DNA of 36,080 bases from Candidatus Cacconaster merdequi (GTDB lineage: Bacteria > Bacteroidota > Bacteroidia > Bacteroidales > UBA932): contig JAGHVK010000076.1 in the NCBI GenBank assembly GCA_018064345.1, positions 1 to 36,080 on the forward strand, given 5' to 3'. The notes beneath the pieces are model-generated. The model did no database searches and was not told the DNA's origin. It saw only the letters and a list, made by a program, of their open reading frames with translations. The translations under genes and the position numbers were made by a program. Shown here piece by piece: positions 1 through 7,522 of this stretch; the stretch's first letter is position 1, and each line of letters opens with the position of its first letter.

Positions 1-150
1 GCGCTGTGTGACCTTCTTGATGATGAGGATGACCCTACATTCTCGATATATGCTGACGAGACAGTCCCTGTCAGAGAGGTCGTCGCTCTCATGAACATAG
101 CTAAGCGGGAAAAATTCAAAGTTATAATGGCTACGGCCCCCGAGCAGTAA
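1..150 (+). CDS. ExbD/TolR-type biopolymer transport protein, C-terminal end (partial)
   Basis: The window opens inside this gene. The 49 visible codons run in frame from base 1 to a TAA at 148-150. The residues include an acidic stretch (LLDDEDDP), then IYADETVPVREVVALMNIA and a final KFKVIMATAPEQ. This resembles the periplasmic C-terminal domain of ExbD/TolR proteins, where a short strand with a conserved Asp precedes an amphipathic helix (VPVxxVVxLMxxA) and a last strand ending near 'xATxPE'. In that family the protein works with ExbB and TonB to couple proton-motive force to outer-membrane transport. The N-terminal membrane anchor lies outside the window, so the call rests on the tail alone. 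Confidence 0.6.
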   Translation, partial: ALCDLLDDEDDPTFSIYADETVPVREVVALMNIAKREKFKVIMATAPEQ

Positions 151-186
151 CCCTGCTTCGAATCTGCTGACATCTATACACAAAAA

Positions 187-213
187 GAGACCGGCCAAAA
201 ATTGGTCGGTCTC
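187..213. terminator. Bidirectional stem-loop terminator between the ExbD-like gene and the convergent phosphoesterase gene
   Basis: A 12-bp stem (187-198 with 202-213, one G-U pair) closes a three-base AAA loop. The arms contain GAGACC and GGTCTC. It lies between the plus-strand stop at 150 and the minus-strand stop at 241, so it can serve both converging genes. A clear T-run is missing on the plus side. Confidence 0.75.
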
Positions 214-240
214 CCTTGATTTCTGTCAGTATCGTCCCAA

Positions 241-2139
241 TCAATATTCCAGTCTGGTCACTACACCGTCCATCGTGCTGACAAGCAACTGCCTGTCAGG
301 CAGGGTGACTATGGAGTTGATCAACGCTACGCTGATCTTGTGAATCCAGATGATTGAACCGTCTGATGCATCGAGGCAGAAGAGATTTCCTTTGTCTGTC
401 GGCATGAATATCACCTCTTTCCCATCGACAACCGCAGTGGCGCAGGAAGTAGGTGCAATTTCATATCCCTGTCCTTCAACATCCGTACACCAGAGCTCTT
501 TCGGCTCGGCATCAGTTGAGAATGCGTGCATCTTTCCGTGCATATTCTTTACAAAGATTCTGCTTGCATCGCAGGAAAGGGCGATTGACTCGCGGCCTCC
601 TGCCTGGCACCAGATCTGTTCTCCTGTCTTTGCGTCAATGGCGTAAGTCTTGCGCTCAGGGGTCACGATGAAGATCATTCCATTGGCTTTGACAGGATAA
701 GTGGCAGCTGGAGAGTACATCCTTGAACCCTTGGTGTTCCATTCCCACTGAAGTTCTCCGGTCTTCGGATTCAGAGAGTAGAGCGAGTTGGCCCAATCTC
801 CGAAGACAATCTGCTCGGCATCGATGTATGGCTTTGTTTCAACGAATCCCTTGACACCGTCGAATTCCCATACTGATTTTCCGTTCCTGAGTTTGAGGGC
901 GCGGAAGATGTGGTCTGAAGAACCGCAGTAAACTGTCCTCTTCATAATTACAGGAGTGGCAAGCACGGACTTTTCGCATTTGTGCTTCCAGAGAAGCTTT
1001 CCGTTGCGGAGCCTGAAACAGTAGATGTAACCGTCAGAAGAGCCGATTACTACGCGTCTGTGTCCGACGGCAGGGGTAGAGAATACTTTTCCTTCGGTAG
1101 CGTATGACCATTTCTGCTCACCGGTCTTGGCATTCAGCACTTTTATGACACCGGCGGTGTTGGCATAGACTGCATACTTCCTGCAGATCACTGCGCCGTC
1201 TCCTATGTCACCTTCATCCTGATGTCTCCAGATACTCCTTACCTCGGGATATTGTGCGTTTACATCAAACTTGATGAACGGATAGTTGTCAGGAAGGCCG
1301 TATTCATTGCCGTCTGAAGGCACGTCAGGCTGGAATTGAGGAGTATCGGTGAGGTTCATCGTGAACCAAGGGGCACGGTCTTCAGATACCGGTTTGCCTT
1401 CCTTGTCTGCAAGGATCCTCTCGTGGATTGAGAAGACTCCGTCAGCGATGTCGATGATGTTATATCCAATCTCCTTGCCTCTGTCCGGTGAACGTCCGAG
1501 GATACCAGGTACGCCGTCATAGTTGAGGATGTTGTTCGAATGCCAGTGTCCGCCTATGATTAACTGTATATTGCACTTCTTCAATGTGTTCAATACTTGG
1601 AAGTAGTTGAGCATCGAAGTGTCCTGAGGAAAGTGGTTCACGAAGATGACAGGCTGTTCAGCCGGGATGGCTTTTGCAATGGAGTCGAGCCATACGAGAC
1701 TTTCGTGAGGCAGGAGTGCAGGGGCCATTCTCATATTCGGACCGCTGTTGCAGCCGAGGAACTTGATTCCACCGGCCTCGAATTCGAACTGTTCGTAGCC
1801 GAATACCTGTTTGAAAGTGTTGCATCCGCTCTCGGACCACTTTGCATCGTGGTTTCCGGCAATGATATAGTACGGATTCTTAAGTTGGTCGATGATTCCT
1901 TTTGCAAGAGCAATTTCGTGGTCTGCACCGAACTCGGTGATGTCACCTCCAAACATTGTGAACTGTATGTCAGGATGGTTGTTGATGTCTTCTATGCACA
2001 ATTCAAGATTGCCGATTCTCGGGCTGTCGGTGCACAGATGGACGTCGCTCGTGTACGCGAAGCGTATCGGCGAAGTCTGGGCGCCCAGGGATACGAATCC
2101 AAGGAGGAGCGCCAGCGTGATCAATGTTTTTTTCATCAT
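241..2139 (-). CDS. Secreted calcineurin-like metallophosphoesterase fused to a PQQ-type beta-propeller
   Basis: This 632-aa protein starts with a signal peptide (MMKKTLITLALLLGFVSLGA, cleavage near 20). Residues about 25-230 form a calcineurin-like phosphoesterase. All metal-site motifs are present: D32-x-H34, G-G-D66, G-N96-H97-D98, N-H169 and G-H198-x-H200. Residues about 300-632 are a run of short repeats, each with a 'G.vyalda.tG...W' pattern (for example NAKTGEQKW, NPKTGELQW, DAKTGEQIW, DASDGSIIW), typical of PQQ-like/WD-type propellers. The enzyme probably hydrolyses a phosphoester in the periplasm or at the cell surface, with the propeller binding substrate or a partner; the substrate cannot be read. 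It is the last gene of the minus operon, 34 bases after the Sir2 gene. Two adjacent ATGs exist; the first is used here. Confidence 0.85.
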   Translation of the reverse strand: MMKKTLITLALLLGFVSLGAQTSPIRFAYTSDVHLCTDSPRIGNLELCIEDINNHPDIQFTMFGGDITEFGADHEIALAKGIIDQLKNPYYIIAGNHDAKWSESGCNTFKQVFGYEQFEFEAGGIKFLGCNSGPNMRMAPALLPHESLVWLDSIAKAIPAEQPVIFVNHFPQDTSMLNYFQVLNTLKKCNIQLIIGGHWHSNNILNYDGVPGILGRSPDRGKEIGYNIIDIADGVFSIHERILADKEGKPVSEDRAPWFTMNLTDTPQFQPDVPSDGNEYGLPDNYPFIKFDVNAQYPEVRSIWRHQDEGDIGDGAVICRKYAVYANTAGVIKVLNAKTGEQKWSYATEGKVFSTPAVGHRRVVIGSSDGYIYCFRLRNGKLLWKHKCEKSVLATPVIMKRTVYCGSSDHIFRALKLRNGKSVWEFDGVKGFVETKPYIDAEQIVFGDWANSLYSLNPKTGELQWEWNTKGSRMYSPAATYPVKANGMIFIVTPERKTYAIDAKTGEQIWCQAGGRESIALSCDASRIFVKNMHGKMHAFSTDAEPKELWCTDVEGQGYEIAPTSCATAVVDGKEVIFMPTDKGNLFCLDASDGSIIWIHKISVALINSIVTLPDRQLLVSTMDGVVTRLEY

Positions 2140-2173
2140 ATTGTTGTTTAGGTGTTTCCGGTTACCTCGTGTG

Positions 2174-2866
2174 TCAGATGTATTGTTCTACAAGAATCTC
2201 CATCAGCTCTTCCATCCCTTTCGTGGCAGGCTTCCGGATTTGTCGGAAATTCGGATAGTCAAGGTCTATCTTCTGAGGGTCTATCAGGAAGATGGGTGTA
2301 CCGTACCTGGCATACCTGAAAAGCCCTGCGGCCGGATAAACATTGAGGGATGTGCCGATTATCAGCAGTATGTCCGCCTGGGAGACCGCCTTTGCGGCAG
2401 GCTCAATCATAGGAACAGCCTCGCCGAACCACACGATATGCGGCCTGAACTGTACCCCGCGCTCGTCGGTGTCGCCGAGATTGACATCTTTGTAACCTAT
2501 GTCGCGGATTCCCTTGTCTGCCTTGTCTTCAGGACGTATCTTCGTGAGCTCTCCGTGAAGGTGGATTACGTTGGTGGAGCCGGCTCTTTCGTGAAGGTTG
2601 TCCACGTTCTGAGTCACTACCGTCACTTCGAAATATCTTTCAAGGGCTGCTATTGTCTCGTGAGCCTTGTTCGGAAGAGCCTTTTCCAACTGACGTCTCC
2701 TCTCGTTGTAGAAGTCAAGCATCAGCTTCCTGTTACGGTACCAACCCTCAATGTCGGCAACGTCACGCACGTTGTAGTTCTCCCACAGGCCGTCGCTGTC
2801 ACGGAAAGTCCTGATTCCGCTTTCGGCGCTGACACCGGCGCCCGACAATACTACGAATCTTTTCAT
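2174..2866 (-). CDS. cobB: Sir2-family NAD-dependent protein deacylase (CobB-like, no zinc cysteines)
   Basis: This 230-aa protein carries the sirtuin motifs in order: GAGVSAESGIRTFR (residues 9-22, NAD binding), TQNVDN (85-90), the catalytic His in HLHGE (H104), RPHIVWFGE (141-149) and GTSLN (171-175). A Y53-x-x-R56 pair in FYNERR matches the Tyr/Arg pair that lets class III sirtuins and E. coli CobB remove succinyl as well as acetyl groups from lysine. There is no cysteine anywhere in the protein, so the usual Zn-binding Cys4 site is absent; the module between H104 and R141 is short and charged. I recall this from other Bacteroidota homologues. The gene starts 14 bases after the ATPase gene. 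The ATG at 2866 overlaps a copy of the intergenic element. Confidence 0.9.
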   Translation of the reverse strand: MKRFVVLSGAGVSAESGIRTFRDSDGLWENYNVRDVADIEGWYRNRKLMLDFYNERRRQLEKALPNKAHETIAALERYFEVTVVTQNVDNLHERAGSTNVIHLHGELTKIRPEDKADKGIRDIGYKDVNLGDTDERGVQFRPHIVWFGEAVPMIEPAAKAVSQADILLIIGTSLNVYPAAGLFRYARYGTPIFLIDPQKIDLDYPNFRQIRKPATKGMEELMEILVEQYI

Positions 2867-2876
2867 TTCAAAACAG
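2865..2876 (+). repeat. Intergenic element, degenerate copy at the Sir2 start
   Basis: The core ATTTCAAAACAG (plus-strand reading) fills the gap between the ATPase stop and the Sir2 start and overlaps the start codon. The flanking GAACC/GGTTC arms are not conserved here (TTTTC and GATTA), so no stem forms. It is listed because the 11-base core equals that of the copies at 3950 and 11656. Confidence 0.45.
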
Positions 2877-2880
2877 ATTA

Positions 2881-3942
2881 TCAGTTGTTGAAATAGTAAT
2901 TCTTCAGCCAGTACTCGAACAGCGGGTCCTGGAATCTTGCGTTGTCTTCAGCATCGAAGAGTATGACCTCTTTCTTCTTGAGAGCGTCTTTTATCCTGAA
3001 TACGTTCGCTGAAGAGTTGAGATGGTAGTTCTCCATTATTTCGGCACTGCTGAACTTCACCACTCCGTCCGTCACTGCCTTGATGAAATTTATCTGGTTG
3101 GGCGTCAGGTCCTGGATCATCTGGCGGAAGCGGGGGATGTGGATTGAAAGCAGTGCTTCGGTAGACTGGCTCACTATCTTTCTGTTGACATAGCCTATCG
3201 GTTTGTTGAAGCATATCGAACACAACTGTTTCACGTACCACATATTCCCTGACGTTACGTTGTATATCTCAAGAGCCTCCTCGGCTTCTATCACCCTGCC
3301 GAGCCTCAGGAACGATCCGGTTATGTAATTGCATACCGTTTTAGGGTCAAGTTGTGGAATCCAATATTCCGCAGTCATATAATAGAACAGCTTCTTCTCT
3401 TCCATCATCGACTTCATCATATTGACGCAGGAACCTGTGAAGATGTACTTTACGTTTTTCTGCTTTGACCATATCCGATTAATCTGGTTCAAAGGGAAAC
3501 CCGGCTCTTCAGAGAACAGTATGTTCTGGAACTCCTTGAAATAGATGACAAGCATATTCTGGGACTTGTCCGCGATGTATTGTGGGAATTCTATCAGCTG
3601 TTTGTCGTTCAGTGTATTGAAGTCGATATCCAGGGGGAGGAGGGATGTTTCGCTTACAGATTTTATGCATCCCTCCATCGCGGTTCTGAATGTCTTCAGG
3701 AATCCTTCCTTTGAATGCACGTTAAAAAGGTCTATCTCACAAAATTGACAGTTGCTGACCTCTTTGGCCACCTTGTCCATCGCGGCGCGGATGACTGTTT
3801 CCTTACCGCTGCGCATAGGTCCGTAAAGGGTCACGCTCTTCTGCGACTTCGTCAATGACCGTACAATATCGTCAATCAGCCCTGCTCTTCCCAGAATGTC
3901 TTCACCGGCTGCCAGTGTGTCGTATGCAAAAGGAATCCCCAT
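2881..3942 (-). CDS. P-loop ATPase of the archaeal-ATPase/STAND-like type with degenerate nucleotide site
   Basis: This 353-aa cytosolic protein has the layout of single-domain 'ATP-binding protein' ATPases common in Bacteroidota: an N-terminal lead-in (LAAGEDILGR), a Walker A loop at 41-49 (GPMRSGKET), a Walker B strand at 131-139 (LVIYFKEFQ), a sensor-1-like strand (YIFTGS, 166-171) and a C-terminal winged-helix-like part from about 270 ending FQDPLFEYWLKNYY. Two usual Mg-coordinating residues differ: Ser/Thr after the Walker A Lys is Glu48, and the first acidic residue of Walker B is Lys136. It may bind nucleotide without hydrolysing it well. The gene is first in an operon with Sir2 and the phosphoesterase, and has its own promoter. 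Its function is unknown; signalling, chaperone-like or defence roles are all possible. Confidence 0.7.
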   Translation of the reverse strand: MGIPFAYDTLAAGEDILGRAGLIDDIVRSLTKSQKSVTLYGPMRSGKETVIRAAMDKVAKEVSNCQFCEIDLFNVHSKEGFLKTFRTAMEGCIKSVSETSLLPLDIDFNTLNDKQLIEFPQYIADKSQNMLVIYFKEFQNILFSEEPGFPLNQINRIWSKQKNVKYIFTGSCVNMMKSMMEEKKLFYYMTAEYWIPQLDPKTVCNYITGSFLRLGRVIEAEEALEIYNVTSGNMWYVKQLCSICFNKPIGYVNRKIVSQSTEALLSIHIPRFRQMIQDLTPNQINFIKAVTDGVVKFSSAEIMENYHLNSSANVFRIKDALKKKEVILFDAEDNARFQDPLFEYWLKNYYFNN

Positions 3943-3944
3943 CA

Positions 3945-3965
3945 GATATATTTCAAAACAGGTTC
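3945..3965 (+). repeat. Intergenic element in the leader of the ATPase operon
   Basis: GATAT, then ATTTCAAAACA, then GGTTC (plus-strand reading). The core and right arm match the consensus, the left arm does not. It lies between the predicted transcription start (near 3974) and the start codon at 3942, and so makes up most of the leader of this minus-strand operon. Confidence 0.6.
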
Positions 3966-3980
3966 AAAACAATTTTGTTA

Positions 3981-4010
3981 CAAAAATAAACCAAAATTGT
4001 AAATAGACAA
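3981..4010 (-). promoter_or_regulatory. Promoter of the ATPase-Sir2-phosphoesterase operon with a flanking dyad
   Basis: Read on the minus strand, a -33 TTG (4008-4010) is followed after 19 bases by TATTTTTG (3988-3981), matching the Bacteroidota TTTG/TAnnTTTG pattern. A perfect 9-base inverted repeat, ACAATTTTG at 3969-3977 and CAAAATTGT at 3992-4000, straddles the -7 box and could be an operator. The -33 directly abuts the terminator of the DUF3276 gene. Confidence 0.6.
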
Positions 4011-4011
4011 A

Positions 4012-4036
4012 AAAAACCGACGGAAAGTCGGTTTTT
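4012..4036 (-). terminator. Terminator of the DUF3276 gene
   Basis: AAAAACCGAC (4012-4021) and GTCGGTTTTT (4027-4036) pair around a GGAAA loop. On the minus strand the stem is followed by a T-run. It sits 46 bases past the DUF3276 stop. Confidence 0.85.
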
Positions 4037-4082
4037 ATTCCGGTCGCCACACATGGGCAACCGCGTATCCTAGAGCGGAAAT

Positions 4083-4454
4083 CTACAGTTCTTCGAACTC
4101 AACGTTCGAGAAGGATGGCCCTTCAGCCGCCGCAGTATCCTGCTTCTCTATGTTCTGAACGGGAGCCTCGGTGACAGGGCAGCGTTCGCGGATATAATTG
4201 ACAACCTCCTGAAGACCGTCGGCGAATTTTTCGAAATCTTCCTTGTAGAGGAAAATCTTGTGTTTGTCATAAACATAGCGTCCGTCTCTTTCTATGCGGC
4301 GCTTGCTTTCGGTGATGGTGAGGTAGTAGTCATTTCCTTTTGTAGCCTTCACGTCAAAGAAATACGTCCTTTTCCCGGCTCTTACAGGCTTTGAGAAAAC
4401 ATCGTCTCCTGTGCGTTCCGGAGCGCCTGCATTGTCATAATCCTCGAAGTACAT
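4083..4454 (-). CDS. PUR-family DNA/RNA-binding protein (DUF3276)
   Basis: This 123-aa protein matches the Bacteroidota DUF3276 family, a PUR-alpha-like fold that binds single-stranded nucleic acid. Residues about 12-95 form one PUR repeat: a strand-rich half (FSKPVRAGKRTYFFDVKATK, then YYLTITESKRR) followed by a Lys/Tyr-rich strand (DKHKIFLYKEDF) and a helix (FADGLQEVVNYIRE). The C-terminal 30 residues are acidic and low-complexity, ending in FEEL. It is transcribed alone, with its own promoter and terminator, divergently from nusB. Family members are thought to regulate gene expression through RNA or ssDNA binding; the target here is unknown. Confidence 0.88.
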   Translation of the reverse strand: MYFEDYDNAGAPERTGDDVFSKPVRAGKRTYFFDVKATKGNDYYLTITESKRRIERDGRYVYDKHKIFLYKEDFEKFADGLQEVVNYIRERCPVTEAPVQNIEKQDTAAAEGPSFSNVEFEEL

Positions 4455-4492
4455 GGTTTTCGTCAGGTTTGATTATAGTGTGAATATTTATA

Positions 4493-4519
4493 CAAAGATA
4501 AAATTTATTTTTATAACAA
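4493..4519 (-). promoter_or_regulatory. Promoter of the DUF3276 gene
   Basis: On the minus strand the -7 box TATCTTTG occupies 4500-4493, with a TTG at 4519-4517 as a possible -33. The 16-base spacing is shorter than the usual 19-21, so the upstream half is uncertain. The start codon is at 4454. Confidence 0.55.
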
Positions 4520-4558
4520 GGAACTTAACTTATTTTTTTCAAATCTTTCATAAAGGAC

Positions 4559-4566
4559 TATCTTTG
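4559..4566 (+). promoter_or_regulatory. Promoter (-7 box) of the nusB operon
   Basis: TATCTTTG at 4559-4566 fits the Bacteroidota -7 consensus and would start transcription near 4572. No good -33 TTTG is visible at the expected distance. The leader to the ATG at 4634 would be about 60 bases. The box excludes a possible TTG start at 4571. Confidence 0.6.
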
Positions 4567-4633
4567 CAGATTGTTGCAGGCGCCCCAGGCAGGTGTGAAT
4601 CTGTGCAAGGCCCTGAAAATACATACGTTCATA

Positions 4634-5572
4634 ATGATATCACGCAGATTGATCCGTATCAAGGCGTTCAAGACGCTTTTCGCATACGAGAATTCCGGCT
4701 GCACCGAGTTGGAATCAGCCAGGAAGAACCTTGTCGAATCCTGTGACAAGGTGAAGGAATTGTACTATTTTCTCCTTAACATATCATCTTCCCTCGTGGA
4801 CGTGGCTTCCGAAAAGATAGCTGCCGGAATGGGCAAGTTCCACCCTACGGAGCAGGAAGCCAACCCGAATATGAAATTCGTGAGGAACAAGTTCGCGGAA
4901 CTTCTTGCATCAGACCCGGAATTCGGGAGATTCTGCAGCAAGCACGGCCTGGGATGGGGCGAGAACGATGCGTTCGTCAAGAGAGTCTACGCCTCAATGG
5001 TGACAAAGGATTACTACAGGAACTACATGGCCTCGGAAGATGATTCCTTCGCCGCTGACTGCGACCTCTTCTCCTGCATATTCCAGGATGAGTTCGAAGA
5101 CAACGAGGAACTTCTTTCCATCCTCGAGGATATGTCCATATTCTGGATTGATGACGTGGCGTATGCACTCAATGTCATAATCGCCGGCATAGAAGAGACC
5201 AAGCGCAGCCATCGTATCAAGCATCCTTCCTCTTTCCTGAAGGAAGATGACAAGGAATTCGCCCTCAGACTTCTGGGTGATGCCATTCTCAATTACGACG
5301 AATATATCGAACTTATATCCGACAACCTGTCGAACTGGAAATCAGAAAGGCTCGTGCCGACTGACGCAGCACTCATCGTACTCGGGATCACCGAAGCCGT
5401 GTCGTTCCCGACGATTCCGGTGAAAGTCACAATCAACGAGTATGTTGAGATATCGAAATATTACAGCACTCCGAACAGCAGGATTTTCGTCAATGGCATC
5501 CTCGACAAGATTATTCAGGAGAAGATGGCGCAAGGCGAGGTCCGCAAGCAGGGAAGAGGGCTTCTCGGATGA
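4634..5572 (+). CDS. nusB: Transcription antitermination factor NusB (long Bacteroidota form)
   Basis: With the ATG at 4634 the protein is 312 aa (MISRRLIRIKAFKTLFAY...), about twice the E. coli NusB length but usual for Bacteroidota. The N-terminal helix RRLIRIKAFKTLFAYE is the typical NusB opening. The C-terminal 110 residues carry the recognisable NusB core: a DAALIVLGITEA helix, then PVKVTINEYVEISKYYSTPNS and FVNGILDKI. NusB with NusE (S10) binds boxA RNA and helps antitermination on rRNA operons. The middle is helical and acidic. An in-frame TTG at 4571 would add 21 residues but lies at the predicted transcription start. The gene heads a plus-strand operon with yajC 30 bases downstream. 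Confidence 0.93.
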   Translation: MISRRLIRIKAFKTLFAYENSGCTELESARKNLVESCDKVKELYYFLLNISSSLVDVASEKIAAGMGKFHPTEQEANPNMKFVRNKFAELLASDPEFGRFCSKHGLGWGENDAFVKRVYASMVTKDYYRNYMASEDDSFAADCDLFSCIFQDEFEDNEELLSILEDMSIFWIDDVAYALNVIIAGIEETKRSHRIKHPSSFLKEDDKEFALRLLGDAILNYDEYIELISDNLSNWKSERLVPTDAALIVLGITEAVSFPTIPVKVTINEYVEISKYYSTPNSRIFVNGILDKIIQEKMAQGEVRKQGRGLLG

Positions 5573-5602
5573 AAATAAACGTTAAACCATAAATAAAGCG
5601 AT

Positions 5603-5926
5603 ATGAATTTCCTTACTTTTTTGCAGACAAACGGCCAGGCAAACGGTGGCGGTGGAATGTCCCTTTTGATAATGATGCTCCTCATCTTCGTGGTGATGTG
5701 GCTTTTCATGATTCGTCCGCAGCAGAAGAAGCAGAAGGAGCTCAACAAGTTCCGTGATGCTCTCAAGAAGGGTGACAAGGTCGTTACCATAGGCGGTATC
5801 TACGGGACCGTTTCGGAGGTCAAAGAGGGCTCCAGCCAGATTCTGCTTGAGATTGACAAAGATGTGAAGATCAAGGTGGACAAGGCATCCATCGTACGTG
5901 ATTACTCGGACGCTCAGCAGGCATAG
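5603..5926 (+). CDS. yajC: Preprotein translocase subunit YajC
   Basis: This 107-aa protein has a Gly-rich N terminus (QANGGGG), one membrane segment (about residues 19-40, SLLIMMLLIFVVMWLFMI), then the YajC signature RPQQKKQKEL at about 41-50. A small cytosolic domain follows (FRDALKKGDKVVTIGGIYGTV, then a KASIVRDYS end). It is an accessory of the SecDF-YajC complex, which associates with the SecYEG translocon. Placement between nusB and the YbbR-like gene is usual in this phylum. Confidence 0.95.
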   Translation: MNFLTFLQTNGQANGGGGMSLLIMMLLIFVVMWLFMIRPQQKKQKELNKFRDALKKGDKVVTIGGIYGTVSEVKEGSSQILLEIDKDVKIKVDKASIVRDYSDAQQA

Positions 5927-5949
5927 CCGATATAAGGTCCATTGACCAG

Positions 5950-6909
5950 ATGACTCGTTCCGGAAAGGTCAGACAGCTGTTCCTGGCTCTCATCCTGACT
6001 GTGTTCATGTGGCTGCTTCACAATATGTCACTTGAATACTCTTCGACGTTGCAATACAGCGTCATTGTCTCTTCCAGCCTGGAAGGATATGAGGCTGAGG
6101 CAGTATCGACCGAACCTCTGATACTCAGGGGTACGGCGTCGGGCTATCATCTGATGCGTGTCCAGGGATTCGGCGACGAAACTCCGGTCCTGCATTTGAG
6201 AGTGGATCCTTCTGAACTGGAGCTTGTCGATCAAAATGCAGGTGTCTTCAGACTGAAGGTGTCTGACTTGTCTGTGAGGGATCGTATCTCTGCCGCAATC
6301 GGTGATGGCGTTTCCGTAGAAGTTATTGATACTGAATATCTTTCATTCTCCTTCCAAAAGAGGGACTGCCGCAAGGTCCCTGTCAGGGCGAATGCTGTGC
6401 TTTTTTACAGATCACAGTATATGCCAGTCGGTGGAATCACATTGTTCCCAGATTCCGTCCTCGTCTATGGCGAGCCGTCGGCACTGGAAAGTATTGTGGA
6501 GGTGAACACTTCCACAGTCAGACGCCGCTCCGTTGACAAGGACATCCGGGGGACGCTGTCCGTTTCGGTTCCCGCCGGGCTTACTGTCTACCCGAAGAAA
6601 GTGGCTTATTCAGTGAAGGTTGAAAGATATGTGGAGAGTACGGAAACAGTCGAAGTCTCGGTACGCAACGTACCTGATGGAAAGTCTGTTCTGCTCTTTC
6701 CGTCGAAAGTTGATGTGAGCTACCGGAAGCCTTTCACCCGAAGCAACAGAAGAAAGCCATCCCTTGAGGCATACGTGGATTATACGGAGTATGAACTTTC
6801 GTCAGGGACGCGTGTGATACCTGTCGTATCTATATCGGATTCCACGGTATCTTCCTACACCATAAACCCGATGACCGTTGAATGCATAGTCAGTGATGGA
6901 AGGGAGTAA
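5950..6909 (+). CDS. YbbR-like domain protein (CdaR-type)
   Basis: This 319-aa protein has one N-terminal membrane segment (residues about 8-25, QLFLALILTVFMWLLHNM) followed by a long strand-rich extracytoplasmic region. Within it are YbbR-like repeats, including a VPVRANA strand near 140 and PDSVLVYGEPSALESI near 165-180. In Firmicutes YbbR/CdaR proteins modulate the diadenylate cyclase CdaA; whether that holds in Bacteroidota is not shown, and no cdaA lies in the window. The gene overlaps the start of coaE by 14 bases. Confidence 0.8.
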   Translation: MTRSGKVRQLFLALILTVFMWLLHNMSLEYSSTLQYSVIVSSSLEGYEAEAVSTEPLILRGTASGYHLMRVQGFGDETPVLHLRVDPSELELVDQNAGVFRLKVSDLSVRDRISAAIGDGVSVEVIDTEYLSFSFQKRDCRKVPVRANAVLFYRSQYMPVGGITLFPDSVLVYGEPSALESIVEVNTSTVRRRSVDKDIRGTLSVSVPAGLTVYPKKVAYSVKVERYVESTETVEVSVRNVPDGKSVLLFPSKVDVSYRKPFTRSNRRKPSLEAYVDYTEYELSSGTRVIPVVSISDSTVSSYTINPMTVECIVSDGRE

Positions 6910-7522
6910 GGTCATACTTTGCACCGGAGGTATCGGAAGCGGAAAGTCCTGCATAGTCAAGGCTTTCAATCTTATCGGTGTCCCTTCATACGATACCGAT
7001 TCGGCTGCAAAGAGGCTGTACGACACTGATGCTGCGCTTCTTGAAGAGATTGCGTCCATTGCGGGCGCTGACATTCTCAAGGACGGGAAACTCGACAAAC
7101 CGCTGTTCGCGCAGCGTATCTTCTCTGACAGGAAGATGCTTGAAGAGGTGGAGGCGGCCGTGCATCCTGCAGTAATGCGTGATTTTGAGAAATGGAAATC
7201 GGCACAGGAGAGTGAGGTTGTGATGATAGAGTCTGCCATCATTCTCGAAAAGCCACAGTTGCGCAGCGTTGCAGATTATGTCCTGGCAGTGAGCCTTCCG
7301 GAGGAGATTCGCGTCCGTAGGGTGATGGCCAGGGACCATACCACCGCACAGGCTGTAAGGGTCCGGATGGCAAAACAGTGGGACGATGCACAGCGAGAGG
7401 CTTATGCTGATTTCGTCCTGGTGCCTGACGACAAGCATCAGTTATTACCTGAAATATTGAAAATCAAGAACCTTTTGACAGGTTCGGATAAAATAGTGAA
7501 AAATGGAAAAGACAGATCTTAA
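6896..7522 (+). CDS. coaE: Dephospho-CoA kinase
   Basis: This 208-aa enzyme phosphorylates the 3'-hydroxyl of dephospho-CoA, the last step of coenzyme A synthesis. The P-loop GGIGSGKS is at residues 11-18, followed by VPSYDTDSAAKRLYD (the substrate-binding Asp region), HPAV near 90 and an LIDxPLL-like strand replaced by MIESAIILEK. The late DH/Rxxx(Q) lid region reads RVRRVMARDHTTAQAVRVRMAKQ. The ATG at 6896 is preferred over the GTG at 6893. The gene overlaps the YbbR-like gene by 14 bases and the next gene by 20, indicating translational coupling. Confidence 0.93.
   Translation: MEGSKVILCTGGIGSGKSCIVKAFNLIGVPSYDTDSAAKRLYDTDAALLEEIASIAGADILKDGKLDKPLFAQRIFSDRKMLEEVEAAVHPAVMRDFEKWKSAQESEVVMIESAIILEKPQLRSVADYVLAVSLPEEIRVRRVMARDHTTAQAVRVRMAKQWDDAQREAYADFVLVPDDKHQLLPEILKIKNLLTGSDKIVKNGKDRS

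Noticed and set aside
1892-2896. Open frame of about 334 codons across the Sir2 and phosphoesterase genes on the plus strand
   Set aside because: It is antisense to two well-supported genes and has no recognisable motif.
2174-3942. Sir2-ATPase pair called as an anti-phage defence system
   Set aside because: The Sir2 has complete deacylase motifs and the Tyr/Arg pair of CobB, and no effector or other defence gene is nearby. Kept only as a finding.
4571-4633. TTG start extending NusB by 21 residues
   Set aside because: It coincides with the predicted transcription start after TATCTTTG and the added residues do not resemble NusB. The ATG at 4634 gives the typical opening.
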